Positions 28,024 to 38,190 are shown, counted from the first letter of the stretch. The stretch is DNA of 64,000 nt from Chitinophaga pendula (GCF_020386615.1 NZ_CP077769.1:186001-250000); one strand, 5' to 3'. Notes: generated by a model from the letters alone, not told the origin. Numbers and translations are program-made.

Positions 28024-28659
28024 ATGGCAAAAAATAATAAGATCAAACACATCGCAATAGCGGGAAATATAGGAGCAGGCAAAACTACACTCACAGAACT
28101 GCTGGCCAGACACTATAAATGGGCGCCACAGTTCGAAGACGTAGAACATAATCCTTACCTCAATGACTTCTATGAAGATATGCCACGCTGGTCGTTCAAT
28201 CTCCAGGTATACTTCCTGCATGGCAGATTAAAACAACTGCTCGAAATACAAAACGGCAGAGACACCGTCATCCAGGACAGAACCATCTACGAAGATGCCC
28301 ACATCTTCGCACCCAACCTCTACGAAATGGGCCTCATGACCAAAAGAGACTTCGATAACTACTTCAATTTCTTCGAAACACTCAAATCAATGGTCAAACC
28401 GCCCGACTTATTGATCTACCTCCAGGCTTCCGTACCCACACTCGTAGCACAAATACAGAAAAGAGGTCGTGAGTACGAAGAAAATATCCGGCTCGACTAC
28501 CTCAAACGCCTGAACGAATTCTACAACAACTGGATAGAAAAATATAAAGAAGGTCCGCTCCTCATCATCGATATCGATAAAAACAAATTCCCCGAAAGCG
28601 AAGAAGACCTCGGAGAGATCATCAACAAAATAGACGCACAGCTCCACGGACTGTTTTAA
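28024..28659 (+). CDS. Deoxynucleoside kinase
   Basis: The 211-residue protein has a P-loop GNIGAGKTT (residues 14-22) and the DRTIYEDAHIFA segment, equivalent to the DRS motif of deoxynucleoside kinases. The LID region with Arg residues (KRGREYEENI) is near residue 140. Family enzymes phosphorylate deoxyadenosine, deoxyguanosine or deoxycytidine in nucleotide salvage; which base is used cannot be read here. It follows trpS by 57 bases and is ended by a strong terminator. Confidence 0.92.
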   Translation: MAKNNKIKHIAIAGNIGAGKTTLTELLARHYKWAPQFEDVEHNPYLNDFYEDMPRWSFNLQVYFLHGRLKQLLEIQNGRDTVIQDRTIYEDAHIFAPNLYEMGLMTKRDFDNYFNFFETLKSMVKPPDLLIYLQASVPTLVAQIQKRGREYEENIRLDYLKRLNEFYNNWIEKYKEGPLLIIDIDKNKFPESEEDLGEIINKIDAQLHGLF

Positions 28660-28667
28660 ATAAATTG

Positions 28668-28697
28668 ACGGCAACTTGTTCACGTATAAGTTGCCGT
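28668..28697 (+). terminator. Deoxynucleoside kinase terminator
   Basis: A perfect 10-bp stem (ACGGCAACTT) with a 10-base loop is followed by a T-rich tract including eight T (28702-28709). Confidence 0.9.
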
Positions 28698-28833
28698 TTG
28701 CTTTTTTTTGTATATTAGTACTCCACTTTCAGTTAACCATCATTTTCCAGAGAAATACACACACGTTTGAATGATACAAGGGAATACCCCTTGCAATAAA
28801 TGCTGTAGCACCATATAGCGTATAGATAACCCC

Positions 28834-29655
28834 ATGAGAAAGATCGTTTCATTCGTCGTGTGTATATGTATGGCCCCTGCACTCCAGGCTCAACCCGCCT
28901 GGCTGCCCGCTGCCAAATACCAGACAACAGGTACCTACAGCCTGCACTTTCAACATGCATTTACACCCCAGCAAAACCAGGCCGCACTGGCCCATATCAC
29001 CACCATCACCGCCGGCATACACGCAGAACGCCGCTTCATGATCAATGCAATGAATACCTACACCGCCACCGTTGCCGTACCCATATCCACCGGTACCTTC
29101 GGACTCACCGCGCAACAGTATGGATTTACCGCCTACAAAGAACAAAAAATAGCCCTCGCCTATGGCCGCCGTTTAGGTACCAAGATCAGCATAGGCCTGC
29201 AGCTGGACTATCTTTCCCGGTCCATACCCACCTACGGAGCCGCCAGCACCGTCACCGCTGAAGCCGGCATATTGTTCCATATCAACAACAGCTGGCACGC
29301 CGGCCTGCATACCATCAACCCCGCCGCACAGCAAATAGGCGCCACCCGCGAACCGTTACCGTCCATCTGGTCCGCCGGCATCGGATACGAAGCGTCCCGC
29401 AATTGCCTGCTCAGCGCAGAGGTCGTCAAAGAACAAACACAACCCCTCAACGCAAGAGCCATGCTCGAATACAGGATAGTCCAGCCACTAGCCATCATGC
29501 TGGGCATTTCCACCACCCCACAGCTGAATACCGCCGCCGTCGACTGCAGCTGGGAATCCCTCCGGCTACGTATATCCGCTTCCTATCACCCCATACTCGG
29601 TATCACCCCGGGACTCACCATCATATGGCAACAAAAAAGAAAAATTGCAGGCTGA
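28834..29655 (+). CDS. Predicted outer membrane beta-barrel protein of unknown function
   Basis: The 273-residue protein has a signal peptide ending near LQAQ and then alternating hydrophobic and Gly/Thr-rich strands typical of a small outer membrane barrel, with general resemblance to PorV/PorQ-like proteins. No defining motif is recognised. It overlaps the start of the next gene by 31 bases, which implies translational coupling and a shared function. A CAAGGG-AATAC-CCCTTG inverted repeat at 28777-28793 lies in its leader. The family call is uncertain. Confidence 0.6.
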   Translation: MRKIVSFVVCICMAPALQAQPAWLPAAKYQTTGTYSLHFQHAFTPQQNQAALAHITTITAGIHAERRFMINAMNTYTATVAVPISTGTFGLTAQQYGFTAYKEQKIALAYGRRLGTKISIGLQLDYLSRSIPTYGAASTVTAEAGILFHINNSWHAGLHTINPAAQQIGATREPLPSIWSAGIGYEASRNCLLSAEVVKEQTQPLNARAMLEYRIVQPLAIMLGISTTPQLNTAAVDCSWESLRLRISASYHPILGITPGLTIIWQQKRKIAG

Positions 29656-31673
29656 CACTTATCCTGCTGCTATCACTGTCGTTAACAACCTTTCGCTCCC
29701 GGGCACAGGAAAACATCGCAGCCGAAACCCAGCTGGAAAACCAGACCGCACGTGCCGAACTACCAGACGATGACAACCACTGGCAGCAACTACAATCCTT
29801 CAGCAGGCACAAGATCGACCTCAACAAAGCCGACGCAGCCACCCTCACAGCACTCGGCATACTGGACCCCCTGCAAGTAACACAGCTACTCAACTACCGC
29901 AGACTCATGGGGCCATTCCTAGCGATCTATGAACTGCAAGCCATACCAGGGTACGATACCTCCGTGATCATACAGTTACTGCCCTACGTAACCGTCAACG
30001 ACGCCACACAAGCGGTAACCCCGCGGGACTATCTCCGCAAAGGCACTCACCAGCTGCTGATCAGATATGACCGGCAACTACCAGCCCCTAGAGGCTACCA
30101 CCGCACAGATACCACCGCCGCACATTATACCGGCAGTCCCGATCAACTCCTCCTGAGATATCGTTATAGCCTCCCTCGGCATATAAGTTGGGGCCTCCTG
30201 ATGGAAAAAGATGCAGGCGAACAGTTGTTTAAAGGAACACAAAAACAAGGCTTCGACTTCTACAGCGCACACCTGTTCCTGCGGGATTATAAACACATAA
30301 AAGCACTGGCAATAGGAGACTTCACCGCCAATCTCGGACAAGGACTCCTCAACTGGCAAGCATTGGCATTCGACAAAAGCGCTGCCGTCATGCAGATAAA
30401 ACGGGAGGGCGATATATTGCGACCCTATGCATCCGCAGGAGAATTCAATTTCTTCCGCGGAGCCGGCATCACCTTACAACAAAAAGCCTGGCAACTCACC
30501 GCCTTCGGCTCCTCCCGCCGCCTGGATGGCAACCTCGTCTCGACAGATACGCTGGAATGGATCACCGCCTTCACCACCTCCGGCTATCATCGTTCTATCA
30601 ACGAGAATACCAAAAAAGGAACCGTCCGGCAACTCACTGCCGGTGCTAACCTTTCCTATCACCGGGACAACTGGCACATTGGTCTCAATATGATCGCTCA
30701 CCAATTATCCGCTCCGCTGCAAAAGGCCACCGCCGCCTATAATCGCTTTACCTTCCATGGAAATAAACTATTGGCAGGAAGTATCGACTATGCCCTGACA
30801 TGGAAGAACATACATTACTTCGGAGAGATCGCTATGAGCAGCAATCGCAAACCGGCAGTAGTAATGGGGGCACTCGCCAGTGTAGCCCCTGCTGTAGATA
30901 TCGCCGTGTTATATAGAAGCTACCATAGAGCCTATCAATCACTGTATGCACACGCATTCGGCGAAAGCTATCAGAATGTCAATGAACAGGGAATATACGC
31001 TGCTCTAAGACTAAAACTGCATCAACGCCTCTATCTCGACGCATTCGCAGATAGATACCGCTTCCCCTGGTTAAAATATCGGATCAATGCACCCTCCGCC
31101 GGCAGCGAATACCTGCTGGCGTTTACCTATACCCCGCGTAAACAGATCACCTGCTACTTCGCCTGGCACGTACAACAACGCCCCATCGCTGCTGAAGACG
31201 ACAGCAGCTTCATACGACCGGTCAACAAAGCAATAGAGAAAAGTATCCGCCTGCAAACCAGTTTCCCGTTAGGTAAATACCTCATTTGTCGTACGAGAGC
31301 GGAATGGCAGTATATAAATAAGAATGCCATGATCCAACAAGGGGGAGTCATTTACGTAGAACTACGATATAAGCCGTTAAACAGCCACTGGCGCTGGTCG
31401 GCAAGAGGTACCAGATTTAATACAGGTGGTAGCGACAACCGCCTCTATATCACCGAAGGGGGCATGTTATACAATTACGCAGTGGCACAGCTATCCGGCC
31501 GCGGCTGGCAATATTATCTGCAGGGAGAATGGAAATGCAACCGGCGCATCACAGCATGGATACGCTGGCATCAGACATTATACGAAGATCGCCAGTTCAT
31601 AGGTAGTGGCTGGGACCGCATTAATGGCGCAGCGAAGCATACATTTCAGTGTCAATGGCAATACCTCTTTTAA
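29625..31673 (+). CDS. Secreted helix-hairpin-helix protein with predicted barrel region
   Basis: The ATG at 29625 gives a 682-residue protein with a signal peptide ending near SRAQ. An open extension reaching back to 29403 is low-complexity and is rejected. Residues about 60-125 form a ComEA-like helix-hairpin-helix region, KIDLNKADAATLTALGI and the next hairpin YELQAIPGYD. The remaining ~550 residues read as beta strands of an outer membrane barrel (e.g. FHGNKLLAGSIDYALTWK). HHH motifs usually bind DNA, so an exported HHH-barrel is unusual. It overlaps the upstream barrel gene by 31 bases. No more precise function can be given. Confidence 0.72.
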   Translation: MATKKKNCRLTLILLLSLSLTTFRSRAQENIAAETQLENQTARAELPDDDNHWQQLQSFSRHKIDLNKADAATLTALGILDPLQVTQLLNYRRLMGPFLAIYELQAIPGYDTSVIIQLLPYVTVNDATQAVTPRDYLRKGTHQLLIRYDRQLPAPRGYHRTDTTAAHYTGSPDQLLLRYRYSLPRHISWGLLMEKDAGEQLFKGTQKQGFDFYSAHLFLRDYKHIKALAIGDFTANLGQGLLNWQALAFDKSAAVMQIKREGDILRPYASAGEFNFFRGAGITLQQKAWQLTAFGSSRRLDGNLVSTDTLEWITAFTTSGYHRSINENTKKGTVRQLTAGANLSYHRDNWHIGLNMIAHQLSAPLQKATAAYNRFTFHGNKLLAGSIDYALTWKNIHYFGEIAMSSNRKPAVVMGALASVAPAVDIAVLYRSYHRAYQSLYAHAFGESYQNVNEQGIYAALRLKLHQRLYLDAFADRYRFPWLKYRINAPSAGSEYLLAFTYTPRKQITCYFAWHVQQRPIAAEDDSSFIRPVNKAIEKSIRLQTSFPLGKYLICRTRAEWQYINKNAMIQQGGVIYVELRYKPLNSHWRWSARGTRFNTGGSDNRLYITEGGMLYNYAVAQLSGRGWQYYLQGEWKCNRRITAWIRWHQTLYEDRQFIGSGWDRINGAAKHTFQCQWQYLF

Positions 31674-31731
31674 CAGCAACTAAATTTCCGTGTGTAAAAT
31701 AAATGTACAGGTCCCGATTTTCAAGGAGCTG

Positions 31732-31750
31732 ATTCTAAGTTGTTTAGAAT
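31732..31750 (+). terminator. Weak hairpin before the second susC gene
   Basis: A perfect 7-bp AT-rich inverted repeat (ATTCTAA, 5-base loop, TTAGAAT) is followed by TTTGGTTTTT. It could be a poor terminator for the HHH gene or part of the susC control region. Confidence 0.35.
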
Positions 31751-31849
31751 TTTGGTTTTTCTCACAGGTTAAAGCTCTGTTAAATTTTTATTGGGAGTAA
31801 GGAAAAAATTTATATAAATTGCTGTTGTCAACCAAAATCTAAATCTTTT

Positions 31850-34800
31850 ATGAAAAAGGCTCTACTCTTTTTCACCATCTTTTTGGTGAGTGTAAGCCTG
31901 GCCTATGGACAACAACGCCAGGTTTCAGGTAAAGTTACTGGCTCAGACGGAGCCCCTATACCTTTCGCAACTGTACAAATCAAAGGGACAAATTCTGGTA
32001 CTACCGCAGACGCTGATGGACGTTTCGTGTTGAAAGTTTCAACCGGCACCGTCTTAAAAGTTTCCGCTCTCGGGATGGAGGACAAAGAAATTACTGTTGG
32101 GTCAGGCAATATCGTTGCCGTTGCACTCAATGTTTCTGACGTAAACTTAAAAGAGGTAACAGTAACCGGCGCTTTCGGTATTAAGAAAGCCCAGCGTAAT
32201 ACCTCCTATAGCTCCCAGGTAATCGGTACAGAACAACTTAATGTAATCCCACAAACCAATGTAAACAATGCATTGGCGGGTAAAGTGGCAGGTGTGCAGT
32301 TTCAAGGACAATCGCCTATGAAACTCGATGCACAGGGCTTCCTGCGTATTCGTGGTGGCCTTGGACTGAAAGACGTAGATCCTATCTATGTAGTAGATGG
32401 TACGATCGTAGGTGCTTTTGAAATTAACCCCAATGACATCGCAGATGTGACAATCCTGAAAGGTGCGAACGCAACAGCACTATTGGGCGGTCGTGCCAGA
32501 AACGGTGCCATTATGATCACTACGAAGAAAGGATCTAAAGGCGGTTTCGGAATTGAAGTAAACCAAGGTATCACCTTCGATAAAGTGTATATCCTGCCTA
32601 AATACCAAAACCAATACGCAGGCGGTGGTGTAAGCTCTCTCATTCCGTTTAAGTATGAAGCAGGTATGCCCGACGAATGGAAAGCCCTCGATGGAAAATC
32701 CTACCTGGATCACACAGATGATGCCAGCTGGGGCCCACGCATAGAAGGACAGGAATATGCACCCTGGTACGCTTGGATACCTGGTACACAGTACACTGGT
32801 AAAACAGAAAGGTTGCAAGCACAACCTAATAACGTAAGAGATTTCTATCAGACCGGTATCACAAGTAATACTAACGTCGCATTGACCAAAGGTGGAGAAC
32901 AATACAATATGCGCATCTCCTATACCAATCAATCCGTTAAAGGGATGCTACCTGGTACCAGCTCAAAAAGGAATGCATTGTCTTTCAATGGATCATACGA
33001 CCTGAATCCTCACTTCACTACAGGCGCAAATGTTAACTACACCACCACAAATATCAGAGGAGAATTTGATGATGCCTATAGCAACCAGTCCGCTGGTAAC
33101 TTCTCTCAGTGGTTCCACAGAGAACTGGATATGAGCAAACTGAGAGAACTGAGAGGCCTCAGAAACCCTACCGGTACCCTCGCCGGATGGAACGGTAACA
33201 ACCCCGACTCCTATCTCGATTTAGGCCCGACAGACTATTGGAAAAATAACTATTGGTATAATCCATATGCTTATTTTGATAACATTGATTACAACCAGAC
33301 CAGGAACAGACTCTTCGGAGATGCATTCCTGACCTACAAATTCAATGACGCATTAAGCTTAAGAGGTACCATTAGAAAAGACCTGTTAACAACAAACAGA
33401 GAAAATAAAATTAAATCCATCATCGAAAGAAGTGGTGGACAAACCGGTAAACTGGCTAGCTACGATACCCGGTTGGAAAGTTATGATGAAACCAACTACG
33501 AGTTGATCGCTACCTACAATAAAAAGATCACCGACTTTGATATCAATGTGACAGCAGGTGGTAACATCTTTACCAGAGAAGAGAAAACAGCACTTCAGAA
33601 AACTTCAAATGGTCTTATTATCCCAGATCTCTTCGCGATCACCAACTCAAAAGACCAACCCAGCCTCGAAAATATAAGAAGATCATATAAAACCAACTCC
33701 CTCTTCGCATCAGGTGAGTTCGGTTATAAACGCATCATCAACATTAACGCAGCAGTACGCGCAGACTGGTATTCTACACTGCCTTCAAGTGGCAACCGCC
33801 TGATCTCACCTTCTGTTGGTGGTACCTTCATCTTTAGTGAACTTACTCACAACGCGCTGCCTTGGTTGAGCTTCGGTAAAGTATTTGCCAGCTGGGGTAA
33901 AAAACCACTGGACCTCGGATTCCATGAGGCCAACTTCTCCTATAAACTGGACCAGTTCCAATGGGGAAGCAACATCGTAATGCGTACACCAAACTCCTTC
34001 CCGGATTCAACCCTCAAAGGCTCTCTGATCACTACCTATGAAGCAGGTTTCGACGTACGCTTCCTGGACAACAGATTCGGCCTGAACGCTTTGTATTATA
34101 ATGAAGACAATAACAACGCACCACTGCCAGTGACAGTGGGTGGCGCTGGTGGATTCACAACCAGAGTAGTAAACGCAGCAAGAGTTAAAAGAACAGGTAT
34201 CGAATTATTACTGACTGCCAAGATCCTTCAGTCTAAAGACTTCACATGGGATGTAAGCAAATCATTCTCTTATCTGTTAAGCAACAAAGTAGTTTCCCTG
34301 TATAACAACGTTGACAGGATTCAACTTGATGCCACAGCATTCGGTACCCGCTTCGCTCGTGCATTCCAGCAGAAAGGCGAAAACTGGGGACAACTGATTG
34401 GCGCTGGTATTAAACGTAATGCAGATGGTCAACCACTACTGGATCCGGTACTGGGTACATATGTAACCGACAGCGAAAAGAAATGGGGCTCTATCGTTCC
34501 GCGCATTACAGGTGGCTTGACAAATACCTTTAGCTACAAAGATTTTACATTGGCCTTCAGCGTCGACTATCAGGTGGGTGGTAAGTTCTTCTCCCTCACA
34601 GAAAACTTTTCAACATTCTCTGGATTGCTGGACGTAACCGCATCTACCAACGATAAAGGTAAAAATGTACGTGACGACGTAGCCAATGGCGGCGGTGTAC
34701 ACGTTACCGGCGTCTCTACCGCAGATGGTAAAACCCCCGTTGATTTATACATCCCGGCAAAACGCTACTACCAACAATACTATAACAACCAGATTGCTGA

Positions 34801-35050
34801 ACCTTTCATTCATGACCTGACGTTTGTGAAACTGAGAGAAATAAGCCTTGGATATAACTTACCACTCAGAAAGTGGGGTGTTACCAACTGGGTGAAAGGT
34901 ATGTATGTTTCCGTACTCGCCCGTAACCCATGGCTGATATATCGTGAAGCGAAGAATTTTGATCCTTCAGAAATATCAAATAATGCTGGTGAAAGTGGCC
35001 AGTTCCCTGGTACTCGCTCACTTGGCTTTAATGTTAAGTTTAGTTTCTAA
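31850..35050 (+). CDS. SusC/RagA family TonB-linked outer membrane receptor
   Basis: The 1066-residue protein has a signal peptide (ending near YGQQ), then a carboxypeptidase-like regulatory domain (QVSGKVTGSDGAPIPFATVQ). A TonB-dependent plug follows, with SusC markers NNALAGKVAGVQF, FLRIRGGLG and YVVDGTIV. The rest is the large beta barrel, ending in GTRSLGFNVKFSF. It should import a ligand handed over by the SusD lipoprotein 28 bases downstream. The pair has no adjacent hydrolase or sensor, so the ligand is unknown. Base composition is less C-rich at third codon positions than in the genes before 31000. Confidence 0.95.
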   Translation: MKKALLFFTIFLVSVSLAYGQQRQVSGKVTGSDGAPIPFATVQIKGTNSGTTADADGRFVLKVSTGTVLKVSALGMEDKEITVGSGNIVAVALNVSDVNLKEVTVTGAFGIKKAQRNTSYSSQVIGTEQLNVIPQTNVNNALAGKVAGVQFQGQSPMKLDAQGFLRIRGGLGLKDVDPIYVVDGTIVGAFEINPNDIADVTILKGANATALLGGRARNGAIMITTKKGSKGGFGIEVNQGITFDKVYILPKYQNQYAGGGVSSLIPFKYEAGMPDEWKALDGKSYLDHTDDASWGPRIEGQEYAPWYAWIPGTQYTGKTERLQAQPNNVRDFYQTGITSNTNVALTKGGEQYNMRISYTNQSVKGMLPGTSSKRNALSFNGSYDLNPHFTTGANVNYTTTNIRGEFDDAYSNQSAGNFSQWFHRELDMSKLRELRGLRNPTGTLAGWNGNNPDSYLDLGPTDYWKNNYWYNPYAYFDNIDYNQTRNRLFGDAFLTYKFNDALSLRGTIRKDLLTTNRENKIKSIIERSGGQTGKLASYDTRLESYDETNYELIATYNKKITDFDINVTAGGNIFTREEKTALQKTSNGLIIPDLFAITNSKDQPSLENIRRSYKTNSLFASGEFGYKRIININAAVRADWYSTLPSSGNRLISPSVGGTFIFSELTHNALPWLSFGKVFASWGKKPLDLGFHEANFSYKLDQFQWGSNIVMRTPNSFPDSTLKGSLITTYEAGFDVRFLDNRFGLNALYYNEDNNNAPLPVTVGGAGGFTTRVVNAARVKRTGIELLLTAKILQSKDFTWDVSKSFSYLLSNKVVSLYNNVDRIQLDATAFGTRFARAFQQKGENWGQLIGAGIKRNADGQPLLDPVLGTYVTDSEKKWGSIVPRITGGLTNTFSYKDFTLAFSVDYQVGGKFFSLTENFSTFSGLLDVTASTNDKGKNVRDDVANGGGVHVTGVSTADGKTPVDLYIPAKRYYQQYYNNQIAEPFIHDLTFVKLREISLGYNLPLRKWGVTNWVKGMYVSVLARNPWLIYREAKNFDPSEISNNAGESGQFPGTRSLGFNVKFSF

Positions 35051-35078
35051 AAACATCCGTTGCAATAAAATATTTAGT

Positions 35079-36575
35079 ATGAAAAAGCAATTCTTAAAAT
35101 ATACATTTATCGTAAGTCTAGGCGTTTTAGGAGCGCTGGGACAAGGATGTAGCAAGATTGATAAATTCGGAGACACTAACTTTGATCCTAACACTACTCC
35201 CAACCCCGTGCCCTCTGCATTGCTGACTAGCGTATTGTCCGGTACCGGTGGACTCGTATTCGATGGTAACTTCTATCGAAATACAAGTACACAAGGTATG
35301 TATTGCCAGTACTTCACGCAAAGCCAATACACGGAAGAGGCTCGTTATGCCATACCAGACTATAACTGGGATGTTTTCTTTGCAGGTTCCGATGCAGATA
35401 ACGTAGGTATTATGCCGGGCGCAAATCTGTTCGATCTGCAAAATATCATCAACTACGTCTCTAAACCCGAAAACGCAGCTACAGCAGTGCTATATGGATC
35501 TGTAAAGAACCAGATTGCAGTAGCTCGTATATTAAAAGCATATCTGTTCTGGAATCTCACCGACCAGTACGGAGACATGCCATATAAAGAGGCACTGAAA
35601 AATACAGACGCAGTACCATATACAGAACAAAAAGATATCTATCCCGATCTATTGAAAGAACTCAAGGAAGCTACCGCTCAATTCGATAGTGGTGAAATGC
35701 CTCAGGGAGATATCTGGTTCAACGGCAATAAAGACAAATGGATCAAATTTGCCAACTCGCTGCGCCTGCTGATAGCGCTTCGAATGTCCAAAATCAATCC
35801 CGCCACTGCACAAACAGAATATAACAGCGCATTAAGTGCAGGCGTCATTGAAGATAATAGCCAGAATGCTAAACTGGATTATCCGGGTGGCGCACGTTTT
35901 ATGAACCCATTCTATGAGTTCGCCGCAGTGATCAAAAGATCCGATGTGGCAGTTACAAATGTGGTGATCAATCAGCTGAAAAATACTAATGACCGTCGCC
36001 GCGCCGTATTTGGCAGTTCCGAAGTAGGATTCCCTTACGGTCTTACCAGAGAAGATGCCGTACTTTTTTCAAATGCAAACCCTACCTGGGCACGTCCATT
36101 TGCTGCGTCATACAGGCAGCCAACTTCCCCCATGTATATCCTCACAGCTGCACATATTTGGTTGTCTAGAGCTGAAGCTGCGAACCTCGGATGGGGTGGG
36201 GACGCCGCTACCGCTTACAAAAACGGTATTGAGGCTTCCTGGAAACAATGGGGGGTATTTGATCAGACCGCATTTGATGCATTCATGGCTTCCCCAGCCA
36301 TCGCATTGACCACAGATGCTACCAAAAAGATTATTACACAGGAGTGGCTGGCATTTTTTCCGGATGGCCGCCAAGGATGGGCAATATGGAGAAAGACCGG
36401 TCTTCCTGAACTCGCTCCCGCCCCTGGGGCAAACCTCGCAATACCTCGCCGTATCCCTTACGGCTCCAACGAAAGAAACCTGAACACCAACGCATATAAA
36501 CAAGCCGCTGCACGGTATACTGTTAACAGTAGCGAAAACTCCTACTACGGCCGCGTATGGTGGGACAAACAATAA
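35079..36575 (+). CDS. SusD/RagB-like lipoprotein (second type, SusD-like_2)
   Basis: From the ATG at 35079 the product has 498 residues. The frame extends upstream into susC, but only this start gives the lipoprotein signal MKKQFLKYTFIVSLGVLGAL and lipobox ending at the Cys of GCSK. Later segments (VARILKAYLFWNLTDQYGDMPY, shortened here, and AHIWLSRAEAANLGW) are typical of the SusD-like_2 group with the helical repeat core. It partners the SusC receptor at 31850. A strong terminator follows, so the operon is just these two genes. Confidence 0.93.
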   Translation: MKKQFLKYTFIVSLGVLGALGQGCSKIDKFGDTNFDPNTTPNPVPSALLTSVLSGTGGLVFDGNFYRNTSTQGMYCQYFTQSQYTEEARYAIPDYNWDVFFAGSDADNVGIMPGANLFDLQNIINYVSKPENAATAVLYGSVKNQIAVARILKAYLFWNLTDQYGDMPYKEALKNTDAVPYTEQKDIYPDLLKELKEATAQFDSGEMPQGDIWFNGNKDKWIKFANSLRLLIALRMSKINPATAQTEYNSALSAGVIEDNSQNAKLDYPGGARFMNPFYEFAAVIKRSDVAVTNVVINQLKNTNDRRRAVFGSSEVGFPYGLTREDAVLFSNANPTWARPFAASYRQPTSPMYILTAAHIWLSRAEAANLGWGGDAATAYKNGIEASWKQWGVFDQTAFDAFMASPAIALTTDATKKIITQEWLAFFPDGRQGWAIWRKTGLPELAPAPGANLAIPRRIPYGSNERNLNTNAYKQAAARYTVNSSENSYYGRVWWDKQ

Positions 36576-36605
36576 TTATAGACCAATTTCATATTATCCT
36601 GTTGA

Positions 36606-36632
36606 AAGAGCTGCCGCCATCCGGCAGCTCTT
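36606..36632 (+). terminator. Terminator of the second susC-susD operon
   Basis: An 11-bp stem (AAGAGCTGCCG) is followed by TTGCTTTT. It ends transcription 30 bases after the susD-like stop. Confidence 0.88.
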
Positions 36633-36673
36633 GCTTTTATACCCCCTCTTATTACCCCATGAAAAAATAGACC

Positions 36674-36702
36674 TTGTTTTCACGCGCTCTTTTATACTTT
36701 TG
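36674..36702 (+). promoter_or_regulatory. Promoter of the DUF3467 gene
   Basis: TTG at 36674-36676 and an exact -7 element TACTTTTG at 36695-36702, with an 18-base spacer, match the Bacteroidota consensus. The start codon is 21 bases downstream. Confidence 0.75.
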
Positions 36703-36722
36703 TACCACGTAAACCGAACAAC

Positions 36723-37037
36723 ATGGAAAATCAGCAAGAGGAACAGAGCCAGTTAAATATCGAACTGAGTGAAGAAGTAGCAGAAGGTATATATGCCAAT
36801 CTGGCCATTATCACCCACTCCAACGCAGAGTTCGTGGTAGACTTTGTCAATGTCATGCCAGGCCTGCCTAAAGCCCGCGTAAAGTCCCGCATCATTCTCA
36901 CTCCTCAGCATGCTAAACGGTTCATGAAGGCCATGATGGAAAACATCAAAAAATATGAGTCCGTACATGGTCCCATACAAGACCAGGACCCGGTTTCTAT
37001 GCCCATGAACTTCGGAGGCCCCTCCGCCCAGGCATAA
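36723..37037 (+). CDS. DUF3467 domain protein
   Basis: The 104-residue cytosolic protein has the DUF3467 core: YANLAIITHSNAEFVVDFV, then LPKARVKSRIILTPQHAKRF and the helix AMMENIKKYE. The family is common in Bacteroidota, with no proven function. The Ldh-family gene begins 31 bases downstream, so they may be cotranscribed. The N-terminus is rich in Gln and Glu (ENQQEEQSQ) and probably disordered. Confidence 0.88.
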   Translation: MENQQEEQSQLNIELSEEVAEGIYANLAIITHSNAEFVVDFVNVMPGLPKARVKSRIILTPQHAKRFMKAMMENIKKYESVHGPIQDQDPVSMPMNFGGPSAQA

Positions 37038-37068
37038 TTAGCAGTGATCCGTAAATAGTGACTTCCGA

Positions 37069-38142
37069 ATGGCGAATACCTTTTCTTACCACCATCTATA
37101 TCAATTTACCCATGAGGTCTTCATCCGGATGGGATGCTCGCTGGAACACGCTGCTGTAGCCAGCGAAGTACTGTTGTCAGCAGACCTGAGGGGAGTAGAC
37201 TCCCACGGAGTAGCCCGCCTTACAGGCTATGTTCGCCTCTGGGAAGCCGGACGTATCAATGCAAAGCCAGATATCCGCATCGTACACGAAACACCTAGTA
37301 CCGCCGTTGTCGATGGAGATAGCGGACTGGGCCTGGTTGTAGCCCCCTACGCTATGAAGGTCGCCATACAAAAAGCAACCATCGCTGGCACCGGCTGGGT
37401 AAGCGTAAAAAACTCCAATCACTTCGGCATCGCTGGCTATCATGCCATGAAAGCACTCGATCACGATATGATAGGAATGGCTATGACAAACGCCAGCCCA
37501 CTGGTCGCACCTACCTTCTCCCGTGAACGTATGCTGGGTACCAACCCTATCGCTGTGGCAGTACCCGCAGGCAAACAGCCTCCATTCGTGGCTGACTTTG
37601 CCACTACCACCGCCGCCAATGGTAAATTGGAAATACTACAACGCAAAAACGAACCAGCCCCTTATGGCTGGATACAAGATAACGAAGGACTGCCAAGCAC
37701 AAATCCCCACGAACTGAAAGATGGTGGCGCCTTGCTGCCACTTGGTGGTGACAGGGAGCATGGAAGCCATAAAGGCTATTGCCTCGGCGCTATCGTCGAT
37801 ATCTTTTCAGCAGTACTGTCCGGGGCCAACTACGGCCCATGGGCACCCCCGTTCGTCAGCTTCCTGCCCCTGGCCCCCGACCCCGTCGGACAAGGACTGG
37901 GACATTTCTTCGGCGCCATGAGAGTAGATGCCTTCCGCCCGGCCGATGAATTCAAATCCCATATGGATAAATGGATCAGCCGGTTCAGATCCGCTACCCC
38001 CGTAGCCGGACACCAGGTACTCATCCCCGGTGATCCCGAAAGAGAAATGGAAAAAGAAAGAAGACACACCGGCATCCCTCTGCTGACTCCCGTAGTAAAA
38101 GACCTGCAGGATGTAGGACAGAAATTCAAACTCGACTTTTAA
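37069..38142 (+). CDS. Ldh family (malate/L-lactate type 2) NAD(P)-dependent oxidoreductase
   Basis: This 357-residue enzyme has the unique fold of the Ldh_2 family. The block RGVDSHGVARL (residues about 41-51) carries the conserved catalytic His, and KNSNHFGIAGYHA and NPIAVAVPAGK form the cofactor region. Members oxidise 2-hydroxy acids such as malate, ureidoglycolate or sulfolactate; the sequence does not settle the substrate. It lies between the DUF3467 and aspartate kinase genes on the same strand. Cytosolic location is inferred from the lack of a signal peptide. Confidence 0.9.
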   Translation: MANTFSYHHLYQFTHEVFIRMGCSLEHAAVASEVLLSADLRGVDSHGVARLTGYVRLWEAGRINAKPDIRIVHETPSTAVVDGDSGLGLVVAPYAMKVAIQKATIAGTGWVSVKNSNHFGIAGYHAMKALDHDMIGMAMTNASPLVAPTFSRERMLGTNPIAVAVPAGKQPPFVADFATTTAANGKLEILQRKNEPAPYGWIQDNEGLPSTNPHELKDGGALLPLGGDREHGSHKGYCLGAIVDIFSAVLSGANYGPWAPPFVSFLPLAPDPVGQGLGHFFGAMRVDAFRPADEFKSHMDKWISRFRSATPVAGHQVLIPGDPEREMEKERRHTGIPLLTPVVKDLQDVGQKFKLDF

Positions 38143-38190
38143 CAAACCATCATAGGAAATCGGAACTTTAAAATATAATAAGTAACAGCA

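Noticed and set aside
34944..35078. SusD-like protein starting inside susC
   Set aside because: The extension would hide the lipoprotein signal peptide, which begins at 35079.
31850..36575. Recent horizontal transfer of the second SusC/SusD pair from its lower third-codon C content
   Set aside because: The shift is mild and such outer membrane genes often have different codon use. There are no mobile element ends or repeats flanking it.
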